NCBI GenBank assembly: GCA_950295325.1
Contig: OX485804.1
Location: 48,606,001-48,670,000 of the forward strand
Direction of reading: 5' to 3'
Length of the DNA stretch: 64,000 nucleotides
From: Polytrichum commune
Lineage: Eukaryota > Streptophyta > Polytrichopsida > Polytrichales > Polytrichaceae
How positions within the stretch are numbered: the stretch's first letter is position 1; the number at the start of each line of letters is the position of its first letter. The notes under the pieces were generated by a model, which did no database searches, had not been told where the DNA came from, and saw only the letters and a list, made by a program, of their open reading frames with translations. Of the stretch, positions 46,277 through 58,892 are shown piece by piece. A program made the position numbers and the translations under genes.

Positions 46277-46764
46277 CACCGTTTATGGTATTTAGTTTCA
46301 CATGTGTAATAGTGTCGCTTACCCTATTTTGAGGCGTACACTAGGTTCCATTGATAATCAACAACTTCACCATAAGCGTCAACTCATGACATTGGGCGTT
46401 CAAGTGCGCGTACTAATATCTTGGCACGAGTATGCTCAACAGTGTTATGAGGTGCATGCCTATGTTACACAATGATCTACAAGCTGACTAAAGTGTACAC
46501 AAATGACACTTGCCATAAGTACACTCAGAAATGTCTTCCCCTTGCATACTGAAATGCGAGACTCTCATCTAACATATCCTAATGTACTACTCTGAATACC
46601 ATAATGCACATAATTTATTTATTTTCACTTAAAGAAGTTGCTTGTGTTTACGAATGGAGTCATATGGACAATTAGCAGGCATGACACTTTGAGACCTCTG
46701 GGCATCTAATTTTTTCTAGCCCCTTCGCAAATAGTGTACATTACACTAAATACCATAAACGGTG
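46277..46764. mobile_element. TA-flanked TIR element (family G, copy 1)
   Basis: This 488-bp element has ends CACCGTTTATGGTATTTAGT and complement ACTAAATACCATAAACGGTG, flanked by TA (46275-46276, 46765-46766). A related, reversed copy is at 56813-57213. The inner half of the TIR (TGGTATTTAGTGT) resembles family A, so the two families may share an ancestor. Confidence 0.82.
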
Positions 46765-46766
46765 TA

Positions 46767-49700
46767 GTGGCAGACCTTGTGCTAATAAGGCCAACAAATT
46801 AAAGAATAAAGTAGGAATAATAAGCCTACATTGTAGTATCTTCGATTGACTTCCAACATGGCGTCCATGCCCATCCCTCCTTTATATCCGGAACAAGCAT
46901 CTTGACAAATTGCGCGGCCAAGTGTTCCTTGGTCGTGAGCCTCCGTGGCCCCTCGAGGACTTCGTCCCACAAGCCAAGTCAAACTTTTCACATGGCCTCC
47001 CATGGGGGTTGGTTCTTTGTACCAATAACATATGCCGCCTCCCATCATGCCCCAACTTCAATACCCCACTCACAATTGGATGATCAAAATCCTCGGTCAC
47101 ATGGTGGATAAGTAGCTCAATCATCCCATAGTTTCTATTCGTGTTTGTAGAAACACACAACGTATGTGGCCCTATTGTGTGCACTCCCAACCTCCTCCCC
47201 ATACAATTTTGGTCGTTGGAATGGATCCGGATATGTCTCCTCCAGCTATCAACTTTGAACCTCAAAGATTGTCATTTCACATTTCAAAATTTAGAGTTGT
47301 ATTGTTAAACTACTGAAAGGTCAAAGCATATATTATATTTGTTTCTTTTGAAGCAATCACGTAGGCCCTCCCAATGGTATTAAGTATTCAACTTACAATT
47401 CTATTTATGTTGTCAGGACATAGTATGATTTCATTGTAGTTCACATGTCTTTTTTAATCTGCAATCCTTGTTGTATACCACTTGAATATAAGTGTCTTAT
47501 TATAACAAACAATGACCACATAAGTCTCACAAACTTAGTTCCTATAGTTTATTTGCCTCATCATACACCATGCCAAAGTTCGTGGGTTTTAGACGATCAC
47601 GATGAGAGTTGGGTGATTAGCCAATCATCTAACGTGGTTTCTATCAAATGGGTGGCACTAAAATCTAAGCCTCTTTTTGGTGGAGAGCACAAACAATGGC
47701 AAGTTGGCCCAAGGTTCCGTGGGCAATAATGGCACGCTATGGCGTTTGAATCCGATTGAAGGGTGGCAAAGTGGCCATAGGCCATTTGGAAACAAGTTCC
47801 ACCTTTTAAGGTTCTTTTGCACAAGCTTGGGGGATTTCGGGGATTAGGCAACACACCACCCTTGAAAAGAAGAAGAAAAAAGGATAATGTCGACTCCGAG
47901 CACCCACTTGCATAAATTGCAAATAACTCTTCAATCAAATCATTCTATCAACCAAAATCGCAACCCCTTCTCTATCAACTCCTTTTGTGAACGTAATTCC
48001 AACACTCAACCAATTTGAACATTACTCGTTGAAGAGATTGTGTGCAATAAACCACCCAAGACACAATGGAAATCCAATCCATTTGGTTTTGTTGGTGACA
48101 TGCCATTTGATTTCCGGTCGTTGAAGCTTCAAACGCCGTAGTTGCATGTGGAAGCAACCGCTTGCAATCTCCATGCACCAACCTCATAGGTTATTATGTG
48201 TTGCCTACAGCTGGGGCGAACCAACCCGTACACTGGTTTCTTGGAGGCAAGGGTTTAGGCATCCAACAAGGAACGATTATGGGTTGCTTTGCCCAAACTT
48301 GTTGCCTACTAGGTGATCATATGGTTGTCAAGTTGTCACATGGTGTTGTGACCTCCTCCACATAGTAAACTTTTGCGCAAGTAAGTCATTGCAAATTAAA
48401 CCCATTGTTTTTCCTCATATTTTTCTATTTGTGCTTGCGTCCACCAGTCTTGGTTGGAAAGATAATTATTGTTTGAATGGGTTGAATAATGTTATGACAT
48501 ATGATCGGAGTCTCCTATCGTTAACATTAAAATTAAAACGTAGGTTTCATAGCATTACCCAGATGAGTACCGGTGTGTTGTGGGGCCGGCCATCTACAAC
48601 ACATTGGTTGCCATTATTAAGGGAATCGTCAACGTGTCTATAGTACTCAGTTTGAGTATTGTAGATGGGGAGCACGTTTTCAAGGACACCTAGCCAACAA
48701 TATAGGTCATTGATCCAAGAATGCACGTTCTTGGTCCTACCTGGCTACAAAGATCATATCTAGTTTGTTCAAGATATTAAATTTTAAATGCAATCACCAG
48801 TCATAACCGTACCAAAATAAAGGATTCAATATTGTATGCCCTATTAAGCTAGGACATAACATTATTGAACCTATCCCCTCTAAAGGGGGAGGGGCAGACC
48901 CTACTCACAGTGACCTCACCGGATGTAACATATTGCAGTTTCGCCAGTGCATGCAGGACCAAAAAAAAAACCCTATCAAGGTAGAAACTCTCCCACTAGT
49001 GTAGGCTAGTCGCTAGTCCTAGTGTGGACAAGGTATTTGCAATGTTATGGTCCACAAAAGAATTGCTGACTGTACATATATGACGGGGCACATGGCTTTG
49101 GCCATGAGTGTCTTTGACTTAAAATAATACAGTTGGCACGCCATGTGGCATCTGCTGATTTGAGAAGAGCGAGAGTGTGGAATTGTGGGTGGCTGGTTGG
49201 GGGACGGGGATTTAGGTCACATGGGCAGCTGCAAATTCAAGTTTCTTCTCACGAGTCATACCAACCAATTTATCCTTTGCCATTTGTTTTTCAAACACTT
49301 TCAAAATCCTCTCCCTTGGATGATTGAGGACTAAAACAATGACATAAGGTAGATGGTACTAAAACGGTGAGCTTAAGTGTTGAGTTTATATACTAATTTT
49401 AGATTAACAAAATTTTAGGTTTTTCATCTAGCACTTGAAAGAGGATGGTAATAGGTATGCCAATGTATGCCTTGATTGGACTTTGTTTGTAAAAGTTAAG
49501 AGGGTTCAAAGTTTGCCTGGTAAATGAGTCACAAGCAACATGGGAGCCTGATGTTAAGGTGGGGGACATTTTCAACATCAATATGTAGTTATAATACAAA
49601 ACATGCCACACCGTGACGCAAATGTTACTCAAAAGTGGTAAAAATTTGCATCTCAATTTCATGTTTGTCAAAGATAGTGATGCGTCAACTACTAGTCTAG

Positions 49701-50364
49701 CTCGCCATCGGTAGTAAGTACGTGTCCGTGGTCTCCTTGTTGAGCCCTAAGGTAGAAGGTTCTATCATGGGTTTATTTTATTTTATTTTATTTTTTAAAG
49801 TGGTCAATGTCTTTTAGAATGTGCCATGCAAATTTATTTTAGGATGTAGAACAATATATCTCCATGACAACCATAAATTAATTATTAGGAATGGTGTCCA
49901 CACCACTAGGTCCTTTCAATTTAAGTTTTTGAAGAGTCCAACTTACGTCTCATTGTTTTATTGGTTGGTTTTTGTAGTCAAAATAACTAAAAGTGAAATG
50001 GTCCAATTTTTTGATGAACACATAAATGCATAAAAAATAGTTATAGCACATGATTGTGAAAAAGGAAATTGATGAAATGTAGTGATCCCACATGAACATG
50101 AACATTTAATATATGGACACAAGTTCCCGTTCAATACATTAATTTAAGTTGTTAATGTGAAAAGGAGAAGAATATATTTATATATCTCGAAGATTGAACC
50201 AAATTCATGCAACGAGAATGGGCCACCAACTAAGTCTAGCACACCGGGGGACTAGCAAGGACTTTCGTGAGTGGTGACTACACATTATGCATGTACTTGT
50301 CTTAGGAAATGATGTTGAGATTCTACCCCCTCAATGCTTTGGAAGTGACCTTATGTTGAGTCGA
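46767..50364. other. Intergenic stretch with unrecognised frames
   Basis: It holds a partial repeat C copy (about 47400-47530, ATACCACTTGAATATAAGTG). A 127-codon minus frame at 46882-47265 (with MIELLIHHVTEDFDHPIVSG) and a 113-codon minus frame at 47597-47938 are the longest. Neither has a family I recognise, and neither has supported splice partners. No RNA gene found. Confidence 0.35.
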
Positions 50365-50945
50365 GGGTTGTTTACATCATGGACCATGAAGTCGTCCCTT
50401 GCTTCTCTAAAGTATGTGATTGGGTGTTGAACTCGTCCTGGGATCACTTCGGTTTACATCAAGAAAAAATAAAATATAAGAGTAACCAAGGAACTTGAGG
50501 TCCCCCCAAAAGGCCTATTTTCAAGCCTACATTATCCACTGTCATAGTCCAACGGGTTTTGCAAGGAGAGAGGTATAAGAGGTTCTCTCGTTGCAAATAT
50601 CAGGGGACCATAACAAAGAAATTCCTCATATACATATATATACGAAAGCCAAAAAAAATCATGGATACAAGGAAAGGAGGGAAAAAGATGGGGAAAAGGT
50701 CAAACATGAAGAGAATGTCCAAAACTGCCCTTTTGGACATATATTAATAAAATCAACACATCCATTTTTTGGGGCATCGTCACTTCTCTTGGTTCACGTT
50801 TAGTTTACACCTACTCAGGGCCCTAAAAGCTTTAAGAATGCATTTTTTAGAAATCAGACCATGGAAGTGTTACCATGACGTGTGACCATGGAATATATAC
50901 CCTCTGACATGGGACAAGTTCATGGTCCATGATGTAAACATCTCC
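50365..50945. mobile_element. TIR element of the GTTTACA type, copy 2
   Basis: This 581-bp element has ends GGGTTGTTTACATCATGGAC and complement CCATGATGTAAACATCTCC. It is homologous along its length with 6954-7528 and better preserved at the termini (CATCATGGACCATGAA is exact in inverse). No target duplication is obvious. Confidence 0.75.
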
Positions 50946-53900
50946 TCAATCCTTGCATCTTTCTAGGTGCCTTGGGCAAATAATCTAGCGTCTTATTAAG
51001 GGTTGGAACCTTCCACCATGACACATCACTAGACTACAACTTCCAAGGTCAAGTGATGGAAATTGAGCCCTTATACGGAATATGCTGAAAATATCATGAA
51101 ATTTGAAAAGATGCTTAAATATAAATGAACAAATAAAATCTGCTCTCAATTCATCAAATTTCAAAACAAATCCAAACATTTCTTTCAAAGGATAGGTGAT
51201 AATATCTATTGGATACTTTATGAGTTTTGATTGCCCAACATGACATATTGAGAGTTTTGATTCTATTTGATATGTTAGAGAGTTGATTGTATACACACAC
51301 GAGCTTTACTATCACTTGGAACCTCAACATATGGCTTCATGTTGAGGTCCAAAGAGGTTTTTGAGACCTCACCTCAATCTTATTGAGGTTCTAAGGTGGG
51401 GGTAGGCATATGTATAACCATTGCCTATATTGTCATCCAATATAGAGGTATTAAAACTGATGTCAAGGTTGGGGTGGGCATTCAACCTTCCTCACCTATA
51501 TTGTATGTGAGCCAAATTTTTAGGCCAATAGTTTTAGTATCGGCATTTTAGTGACAATTTGATGCAATAGATAGTTAGGTAGATGAAAGCGATGAACCAT
51601 GGACAAAAATAAGGTGGTTTAGAATTTTAAGCATGGGCTTAGGAACCCCTAGTTGGTTAGAACTATCTTCTTCCCGCCTCCCCATAAGGAGGGCAGGGTA
51701 AGCCGAAGTAGATAGGCTTTTCACACATAGACTTTAGCGCAAAGAAAGAAACAATAGAATTGCTTCCCTTGGCAGGATCACTACATGTGAGGATTTGTTT
51801 TTAACTTTTAAAGAATATAGTTCTACTCATAGGGTGTGAAGCCGAGGGAACAATTGTTGAAGGGAATGATTCCCATACTTAAACTATTATGTGAAACATG
51901 CATGTGATGTTTTTGATCGAAATAATAATGTGTTCATAGTGGAATGTATATTATTGCGAAACTATAGCCGTGAGGTCTTTGCTGAATGTGGTAAAAATGT
52001 ATTGTAAATTTAGGTGATCACTATTGTCGAATTGCTCAAGTGTAGGAGCATTAGACGATCAAAAGTTGAGTTAAGTTGAAGCGTTATGTGCATGGTCACT
52101 TTCAGTTGTTTGCGGCAATTTGTCAAGGAATTATGAGTGTCATTAATGGAGTAGGATATAAAATCTATGTGAAAGAATTATGAGAAAGTTTTGAGATTGT
52201 AAAATGAATAATGAAATATCAAAAAGGTGAGTATGAACTCGAGAGTAAGAGTGGAACAATTAGCCAATTAGTATTTGAAACTGATAAATTAGAATAAAGA
52301 AGGACATTTAATTGACATTGACCAATCAATGAAGGAACTTGTTGTGATTTGAAGATGCATTGGCCAATGATTACAAAGATAATTGTCACACTTAAAGGAT
52401 CATGGTTACCAAAGACTATTATTACACTTCACAATTAGGAAATGGAAACTTACAAATCACAACCAAGAGACAAGATGAGATGAGATACTGAAATTTTGAT
52501 CATGATAGGAACCCTAGAGTGAAAGTGAAAGTGAAGTGAAAGACATGCCAATTGCATTTTTTATAATGAAAAAACAACCCTTTTGTCTAATTAATGAAAT
52601 GTAATGTGATAGATACCTATAACAGACACCAATTAAGCCTTCTTGGAGAGTTTGTACCTTGGATTTTGGTTGTTTCGAAATATAGCAAAAACCTAACTAC
52701 ATTACTCTTGAAATACAAAGATATTGGAGCTTGGCGGCCTTGCTCCAAGGGTCTGGCTTACAAACTCGTGTAATAATTTCTATACGGTGATCCCAATTTT
52801 CAAGAATTTTCCTTCTCAACGGTTGTATTTTTATCCTTTATGATGGAAACTCCTTCAATTTGTACCCAACAACAACAATCCCGCTTCCTTATTGATAAGG
52901 AAATTCTTGACAAGGACAAGGCTTCCGATTTTCAAAAAGGTGTTAAAGACCATTGAAAAATGTAAGAGTCGGAGGGGGGAGGCTTGAATGGGTCTCATAA
53001 GTTAGCCCTAAATGGAAATGATGGCAATTGAAGCCCAATTCGTCACCAACAAGTACATGGGTTGTGGATAAGAGTACGAGGGCTCTTTGATTGGTGGGTT
53101 GGGGGCAAGGGGCAAGGGGCATGGGCAAGCATTGGCCATGATAAGGCACGATAAGAATGAGCCTCACTCGGCATCATGACACACCTTCTAGGACGTTGAG
53201 TTACGGTGTGCATGAACTTAGCCTCCAAAAGGAACAAAAACGAAGAGAGAAACCGTGTCCATCATGACTTTCATGTCCAATGCGGATGTAATTTTTTGTT
53301 CTTTTATATCACTTTGCTTTGCATTTGGATAAGTTTTGTTGTCACCTTTTTTCTTTTTTTCTTTTTCCCCCCCTCTTTAACAATTTCAATTGATTGGGAG
53401 TGTCTTGAAGTAAAGCTGCTCTTTCAAAATGTTAATAATCTTTTAGCAAGTTTCATAATATAGAGAATGATGATCTTTCATATTAAGTTGTTGGATTGTA
53501 GTGATGTTGCTATAGTTGTCTTTAGACAGACAAGAATTATCATCTAATGTTTGGAAGTGTATCTTGTCTTTGGTGTGTTAGTCATAAACTCTCTGGTTTC
53601 AACAAATAATCTATACATAGACAACTCATGTCCACCTGGCAACCTCATGCCTCTCAAGATATTTTCAAGCTTCATCTACATATTACCAACCTAAAATGGT
53701 CAGACTTGAGGTCAACAATGGCAAGGCCGAGAATAGGAGGAAGAACTCCTCAAATCATTGTTTATTTATAGGTCTTAACACATGAGAGGCATGTTATACA
53801 AGAATAAAATCACCTATGACACCCAAGATTTTTGGCTTATGTTTCACCTTCTATCTTACCTTGGCAGCGTAAATTAATTGAATGATTAAAATCTGGCAAA

Positions 53901-54246
53901 TTGTTGTAATAAAGTTATTTAACCAACAACTGGCATCCACATTTCTAATGTCGTTACCTAATCTAAGTATATCATTTTGGTCTAATAACCCCAATCCATA
54001 TTTAAACATGACTTCATATTAATGACGGTCACCTCGTCACAAGACTTATAAGGGGTGAATGCTCACAACATGTACAATATCGAGAGGGAGTGTGAACCAT
54101 AGGAAAAGGATGATCAAACACTAGTTAATATTGTAGAGCCCCAAGATTATTATGTATACCTAAATTAACTTCTAAATTATAGGAATGACAAAATCTCAAT
54201 CACTCAAGTGAGCTTAAATATTGAGACGAATCAACAACCCATCAAA
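50946..54246. other. Intergenic stretch
   Basis: It has small hairpins (CCTCAACAT and complement near 51325-51355). No gene, TIR pair or RNA recognised. The 103-codon minus frame at 50985-51296 is unrecognised. Confidence 0.4.
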
Positions 54247-54602
54247 GCCCTGGGCTAGATCACATCTTCATTCGGTTGGGCCCTGCTCTTCCCACGCCTC
54301 CTTCATTGCCCAATCTTCTTGTCCACACTTGCGTCGGAACTCTTCCTTGTTGGGAACCAATGTGACAATACCCGGTCACTTAAGCCATTAAGCTTCTTTG
54401 GCATGTGAAGGAACTCCATCAATTAACTTGGGAATAATGAAAGTGTTGTCAACTTAAATATTTGTAATTATGACCGGGTATTGTCACGTTGGTTCCCAAC
54501 GAGGAAGGGTTCCCATGCACGTGCGAGCAGGAAGACTAGGCAGTGAAGAAGGCGTGGGAGGGCCGGGGCCTAGCCGAATGAAGATGTGATCCAGGCCGGG
54601 GC
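54247..54602. mobile_element. Palindromic foldback element (family P, copy 3)
   Basis: This 356-bp element has ends GCCCTGGGCTAGATCACAT and complement ATGTGATCCAGGCCGGGGC. Inner arms pair around GTTGGGAACCAATGTGACAA and the complement, and ACCCGGTCA with TGACCGGGT. Unlike copy 1 it has a non-palindromic core of about 100 bases. Confidence 0.8.
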
Positions 54603-54827
54603 CCTACTGAAGGGGGGGAATTTTCTACTTTTACCCTTTTAGTAGCTGTTAGAAATCCAAACCGACACATAAGAATGAGCGGGCCCCTCATTCATGTCGT
54701 TTACAAACCAAATTTTCTTTCTTTCTCTCTTCCTTCTTTCCACCTCCTCAATGGGGTGATTGAGGCTCTAGGACTCTTGAAAATATCCCCAAAAGAGAGA
54801 AAAAGAGCCTTGTGCGGGATGTCACTA
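54603..54827. other. Intergenic stretch
   Basis: Pyrimidine-rich segment; nothing recognised. Confidence 0.4.
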
Positions 54828-55796
54828 CACTAGATATTGTGTTTAGTGTCACCGATCCTATTTGTCTTGGTCAATACTAATTGTAAACCGCCACATGTAG
54901 TGTCACCAACACTAAATGCAAACTTAACATTATTTTTTCATACCTTGTAATTTTCTTTGGCATTATAGATGTACAATGTTGCAATTGCTATCACTTCCTA
55001 AGTGATATTTTCATCCAAACCTCAATCATACATGACAATATTTACATTGCAAATATGTTAGGATGCAAAATATACCAAATGTGGATGAACGGAAAGTAAG
55101 TTGGGATGACAATATTTGTAAAATAATTCATAAGAAATGTCATTAGAAAAGTTACCACAGTCACATCAAAATATCATATGACACTAAATACAATACACTC
55201 TAAGCTCCATAATTTCACGCTTGTGGAACCAAAGTGCACATGGTATAAAGGAGTTATGTAGTGTTAACATGAATGCGTGAAAGAGAGAAATACTGTAACA
55301 TGTGACATTATGGAATAACACAAAGTCAACATTGCAATAATGATAATAATTACAATGATGACAACGTGATACGTGCAAGCGTGTGGTTGGAAATTCTTTG
55401 GTGGTTTAATTTTAATGTCAAATTATGTGATATATGGGAGGGAAATGTCGCAATAAGGAGGGTAATTTAAATTGATAACATCCACTCCTTGAGGTTTCGG
55501 ATATAAGGATGATATCGGTTCAAATCTCACCCCTTATTGTCACGTTTACCTTCCATATATCATAGGTTTTGACATTAAAGTAATCCACCAAAAGAATTCA
55601 AACCACACGCTTGCGCACATCACGTGGTCAACATTGTCATTTATTGCAATGTTGACTTTATGTTATTCCATAACGTCACAAGCTACGCTAAATCACTTTT
55701 ATCACGCATCCATGTTGACACTACAAAACTTCGTAATATCACTTGCACTTCGGTTGCCATGAATGTGATATTACGGAGTTTAGAGTGTATTTAGTG
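54828..55796 (+). mobile_element. TA-flanked TIR element (family A, copy 5), split in its right TIR
   Basis: The left end is CACTAGATATTGTGTTTAGT after TA (54826-54827). The body to 55195 aligns with 11500-11897. The right TIR starts ACTAAATACAATA and, after the insertion, ends TTTAGTG (55790-55796). The insertion at 55196-55787 thus lies inside the palindromic right TIR. Confidence 0.82.
55196..55787. mobile_element. Long foldback element (family F, copy 4) inside family A
   Basis: This 592-bp element is a near-complete inverted repeat: 55196 to about 55500 mirrors about 55500-55787. The ends are CACTCTAAGCTCCATAAT and complement ATTACGGAGTTTAGAGTG, with TA at 55194-55195 and 55788-55789. 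Each arm corresponds to one half of the family F sequence at 12730-13040 and 14245-14572. Transcripts would form a long hairpin. Confidence 0.88.
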
Positions 55797-56092
55797 CAAT
55801 ATCCTTTTCGTGGCTCCGGAGCCCATCTCCATATCTATAAGTGCCTGCCTCCCTATATAAGATATCATGGTGCTAAGGAGGAATTTTATAGGACTTTAAA
55901 CTCTTACTACTAGCCTAGGGGGGTTGGCCAATATTCTCCACTAAGTTATGATAACTTATCTAACTTAGTATTTTATAACTAACATCAAACAGCTGGACCG
56001 CACTCTCGCCTCATGCAGCCATTAAAGTGACGGTATAATTTGTTTTTGGCAAATATATGAAGTCACGAGACACTTGGTGTTGATAAAAGTTA

Positions 56093-56343
56093 CTCCCTCG
56101 GTCCCAAAATCATTGTCCGGTTTATCTGCCCAGCTAGGAATTTGAGGCTCAAAGTCAAACATTTTCACGCCAAACTTTCTGTATCAAGAAGTCTTTTGAC
56201 GCCGCAACTTCGGGGGGCGTTTCGGAGTAGTTGATGTTTCTTTTTATTTTAAGAGTCATACTTGTGACTCCTCGGTCAATGGTCAGCTGACCTTGATCTC
56301 ATCAAAGTTAGGAATACGGACAATCATTTTGGGATGGATGGAG
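56093..56343. mobile_element. Stowaway-type MITE
   Basis: This 251-bp element has ends CTCCCTCGGTCCCAAAATCA and complement TGATTTTGGGATGGATGGAG-like, flanked by TA (56091-56092, 56344-56345). The CTCCCTC(C)GT terminus is the classic plant Stowaway signature (non-autonomous Tc1/mariner). It is non-coding. Confidence 0.92.
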
Positions 56344-56345
56344 TA

Positions 56346-56624
56346 AAAAGTATGTCCCGGGATGGATGTATTGTATTAGAACAGTACATGCTGATTTGTT
56401 GAGACCACAAGACTTTCCAAAGGCTTGAGGTTTGTGGCATCTAACTTAGAGATGTTGTACAAACTTGACCAAGGGCCAAGAGAAAAAATATATTGTAGAA
56501 TGGTCATTAAAGTTATTTGTAAAATTCCTCGAAAAGAGGGACGAAACTGTGGGTTTGGTTTGAGCAATTGTGGTATTTGTTAAGTAAGAGACATACTTTT
56601 TTATAGGGTTTCTTCCCAACCCCG

Positions 56625-56664
<40 letters not shown>

Positions 56665-56812
56665 ACGTACCATGGGTTTATTCTATTTTACAAGTAAATG
56701 ATGCTTGTGAAGGGGCTAAAGTATATTCCTAGAGGTCTCAAAGTGTCACTCTGCTAAATGCCAATATCTATTCGTCAACATAAGTAACTTTTTAAAGTGA
56801 AATATATTTACA
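56346..56812. other. Intergenic stretch with TC microsatellite
   Basis: A TC run lies at 56626-56660. Nothing else recognised. Confidence 0.5.
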
Positions 56813-57213
56813 TTGTGGCATTTAGTGTACTGCATTGGGAGACTTGAGATGATAGTTGTGCATTTTAATATCCAAGGGGAAGGTATTATTGAGCAGACTA
56901 ACGGGCCATGGCAAGTGCCATGTGTTTATATTTTGGTATCCAAGAGGAAGATATTCTTGAGCATACTAATGCCTAGTGTCATTTGTCTGCACTTTAATCA
57001 ACTTGCAGAACCATTATGTAACATAGGCATGCACCTCATAATATGATTGAATATACTCATACCAAGATATTAGTAAGCACACTTGAACGCCAAGTGTCAT
57101 GAGGTGACATTGCTGATGAAGTTGTTGATCATTATTGTAACCTAGCATATGCCTCAAAATAATGTAAGTGAAACTAGTGTGCATGTAACACTAAATACCA
57201 TAAATAAACGGTA
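56813..57213. mobile_element. TIR element (family G, copy 2, reversed)
   Basis: The right end ACACTAAATACCATAAATAA and CGGTA are followed by TA. The left end is decayed (GGCATTTAGTGTAC). The interior aligns in reverse with 46277-46764 (for example CACCTCATAATAT, CCAAGATATTAGTA and GCATATGCCTCAAAATAA). An internal duplication (TATCCAAG.GGAAG.TATT) lies at 56870-56965. Confidence 0.65.
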
Positions 57214-57499
57214 TAGTATGGGATTGGGGGATGTAAAACTAGTTATCATACACCAAATGGTCTCAAATCAGAGGAGGGCGTTTTGGGCTTGGACTTGGAC
57301 TTTGACATGGACTACAAGATCTCACACATCATAGTAACTACATCAACAAGAAAAGAAAGGAAAAAAATGTCAATGTGTTTTACATTAACATGCGATGTCC
57401 ATTCGCCAACTCAGGTCCAAGCCCACACGGGTATGGTGTTAGAGTTGGTTTAATACCTATGTTGATAGGTGGACCTTGGGTTAGTTGTTAATATATATA

Positions 57500-58892
57500 C
57501 GTTAGTGTTATAGGGTATAGGTGTAGGCAATTATCATTTTGTTTTACTGTGCATAGGTTGCAGAATGGTGAGATATATTGTTTGAGGGATGTGTTTTTTG
57601 CGGTAGTTTTGTAGGTATTTGCTGTAACAAAATTTTAGAAATGTATAATTTGTGTGTCCATGATCCAAGGTGCTTCCCAAAAGAGGTTGGACAATTTCGG
57701 GTGGAGTTGTTTGTTTGCGAGCCATTTGTTTGGATTTGGGATTGTGTTTGAGGCTTGTGATACCAAGGTGTGGATGAATTGTTAATATAGTCTGATTGGA
57801 TGGGTGGCTAGGGTATTTAAGGGGGAGTAAGTTGGTGACACATGGGGGGGGAGAGGTGGGTGTTGGAGATTGGGAGGTGGGGGTTGAGGGGAGATGTTGG
57901 TAGGGTGTTGTGCCATTCTTCGGGTATTTTGCTGAGGGGTTGATATGTTTGTGTCATGGAGTAGGTCTTGTTTTCTTGTATGAGGGTTGGAGCCGAAGAT
58001 TGCATAAATGTGTTGATGTTTGTGCTATGGTGTTTGTGTGATATGAGTAGAATGGTAGTGAGTGAAGGTTCATTAGTTAGGCAATGAGGGGGAATACCGT
58101 ATTCTATTATAAGGGGGACGGGGATTGTTATGAGTGGTGTGGCTCCGGGTTGGCGTAGTGGGTTAAATGTGTTTTGTGACTAGTCGTTGTTGTTAATGAT
58201 TAGTAGGGTGGAGGTGTCATGGTTTATGTGTGCCGCTAAGCATGGCCATTTGATGGCTTTTGGCACTAAAGTGGCGCAAGGGATATAGGCTAGGTTTTTA
58301 CCTTGCATTGATGGGAGAACACTAGACAAATGGAGCCAAAAATGTTGTCTCTTCTATGCAGTGAATACTGTTGTGTGAATGTTGGGGGGCAGGTGAGGGC
58401 TTGGAGAGGTATGAGTGTGTAGGGCTGAATTGGTTGATGAGTTTGTTGAGTATGTTTTTAGCGAGGGTATGGTGGTTGTGTAGGGGGGGGGGGGGGATTG
58501 TGTTTGGTGAGTGACATGTAAATTTTTTTGATGTATCTATCGACTAGCATTAGTAATTATGTAGGAAAGTCTTGTGATGGTGGGGATGTGGTGGATGTGG
58601 TTTTGTGAGTTGAATATCTTTCCCATAGCCATGTCAATCTCTCTAAAAGCGTCATTATGCGGGTGCATGTGGGATCTCATATTTGAGGCAGGATTGCGAT
58701 GTTGAAGGTTATTAGTCCTTGGTATACTTGACTGAACGGTCCTAGGTCATTGAGGGTTTGGGTGGGATGTTCATTTAGTGTGGTGGCATATAAGAAATAC
58801 ATTTTTATCCCATAACTCAATATTTCTTCCTTATTTGGGCTATATCCATTACTAACTTCATTTAGGTAGCCAATTGCCCAAAAATATGTCAA
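57500..58892 (-). pseudogene. 5'-truncated LINE remnant, C-terminal ORF2 region
   Basis: A run of minus-strand frames lies here. 58677-58892 contains LNDLGPFSQVYQGLITFNIA, related to LNDKGTLGRVYKGLIQYILA at 25275-25469. After a frameshift NDAFREIDMAMGKIF follows, then (through a G14 run at 58483-58496) SMQGKNLAYIPCATLVPKAI, and one long frame to about 57817 broken by a single stop. No RT or endonuclease motif is present, so the copy is truncated at its 5' side, as is usual for LINEs. The identity of this C-terminal region is inferred from its link to the LINE at 25 kb. Confidence 0.5.
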
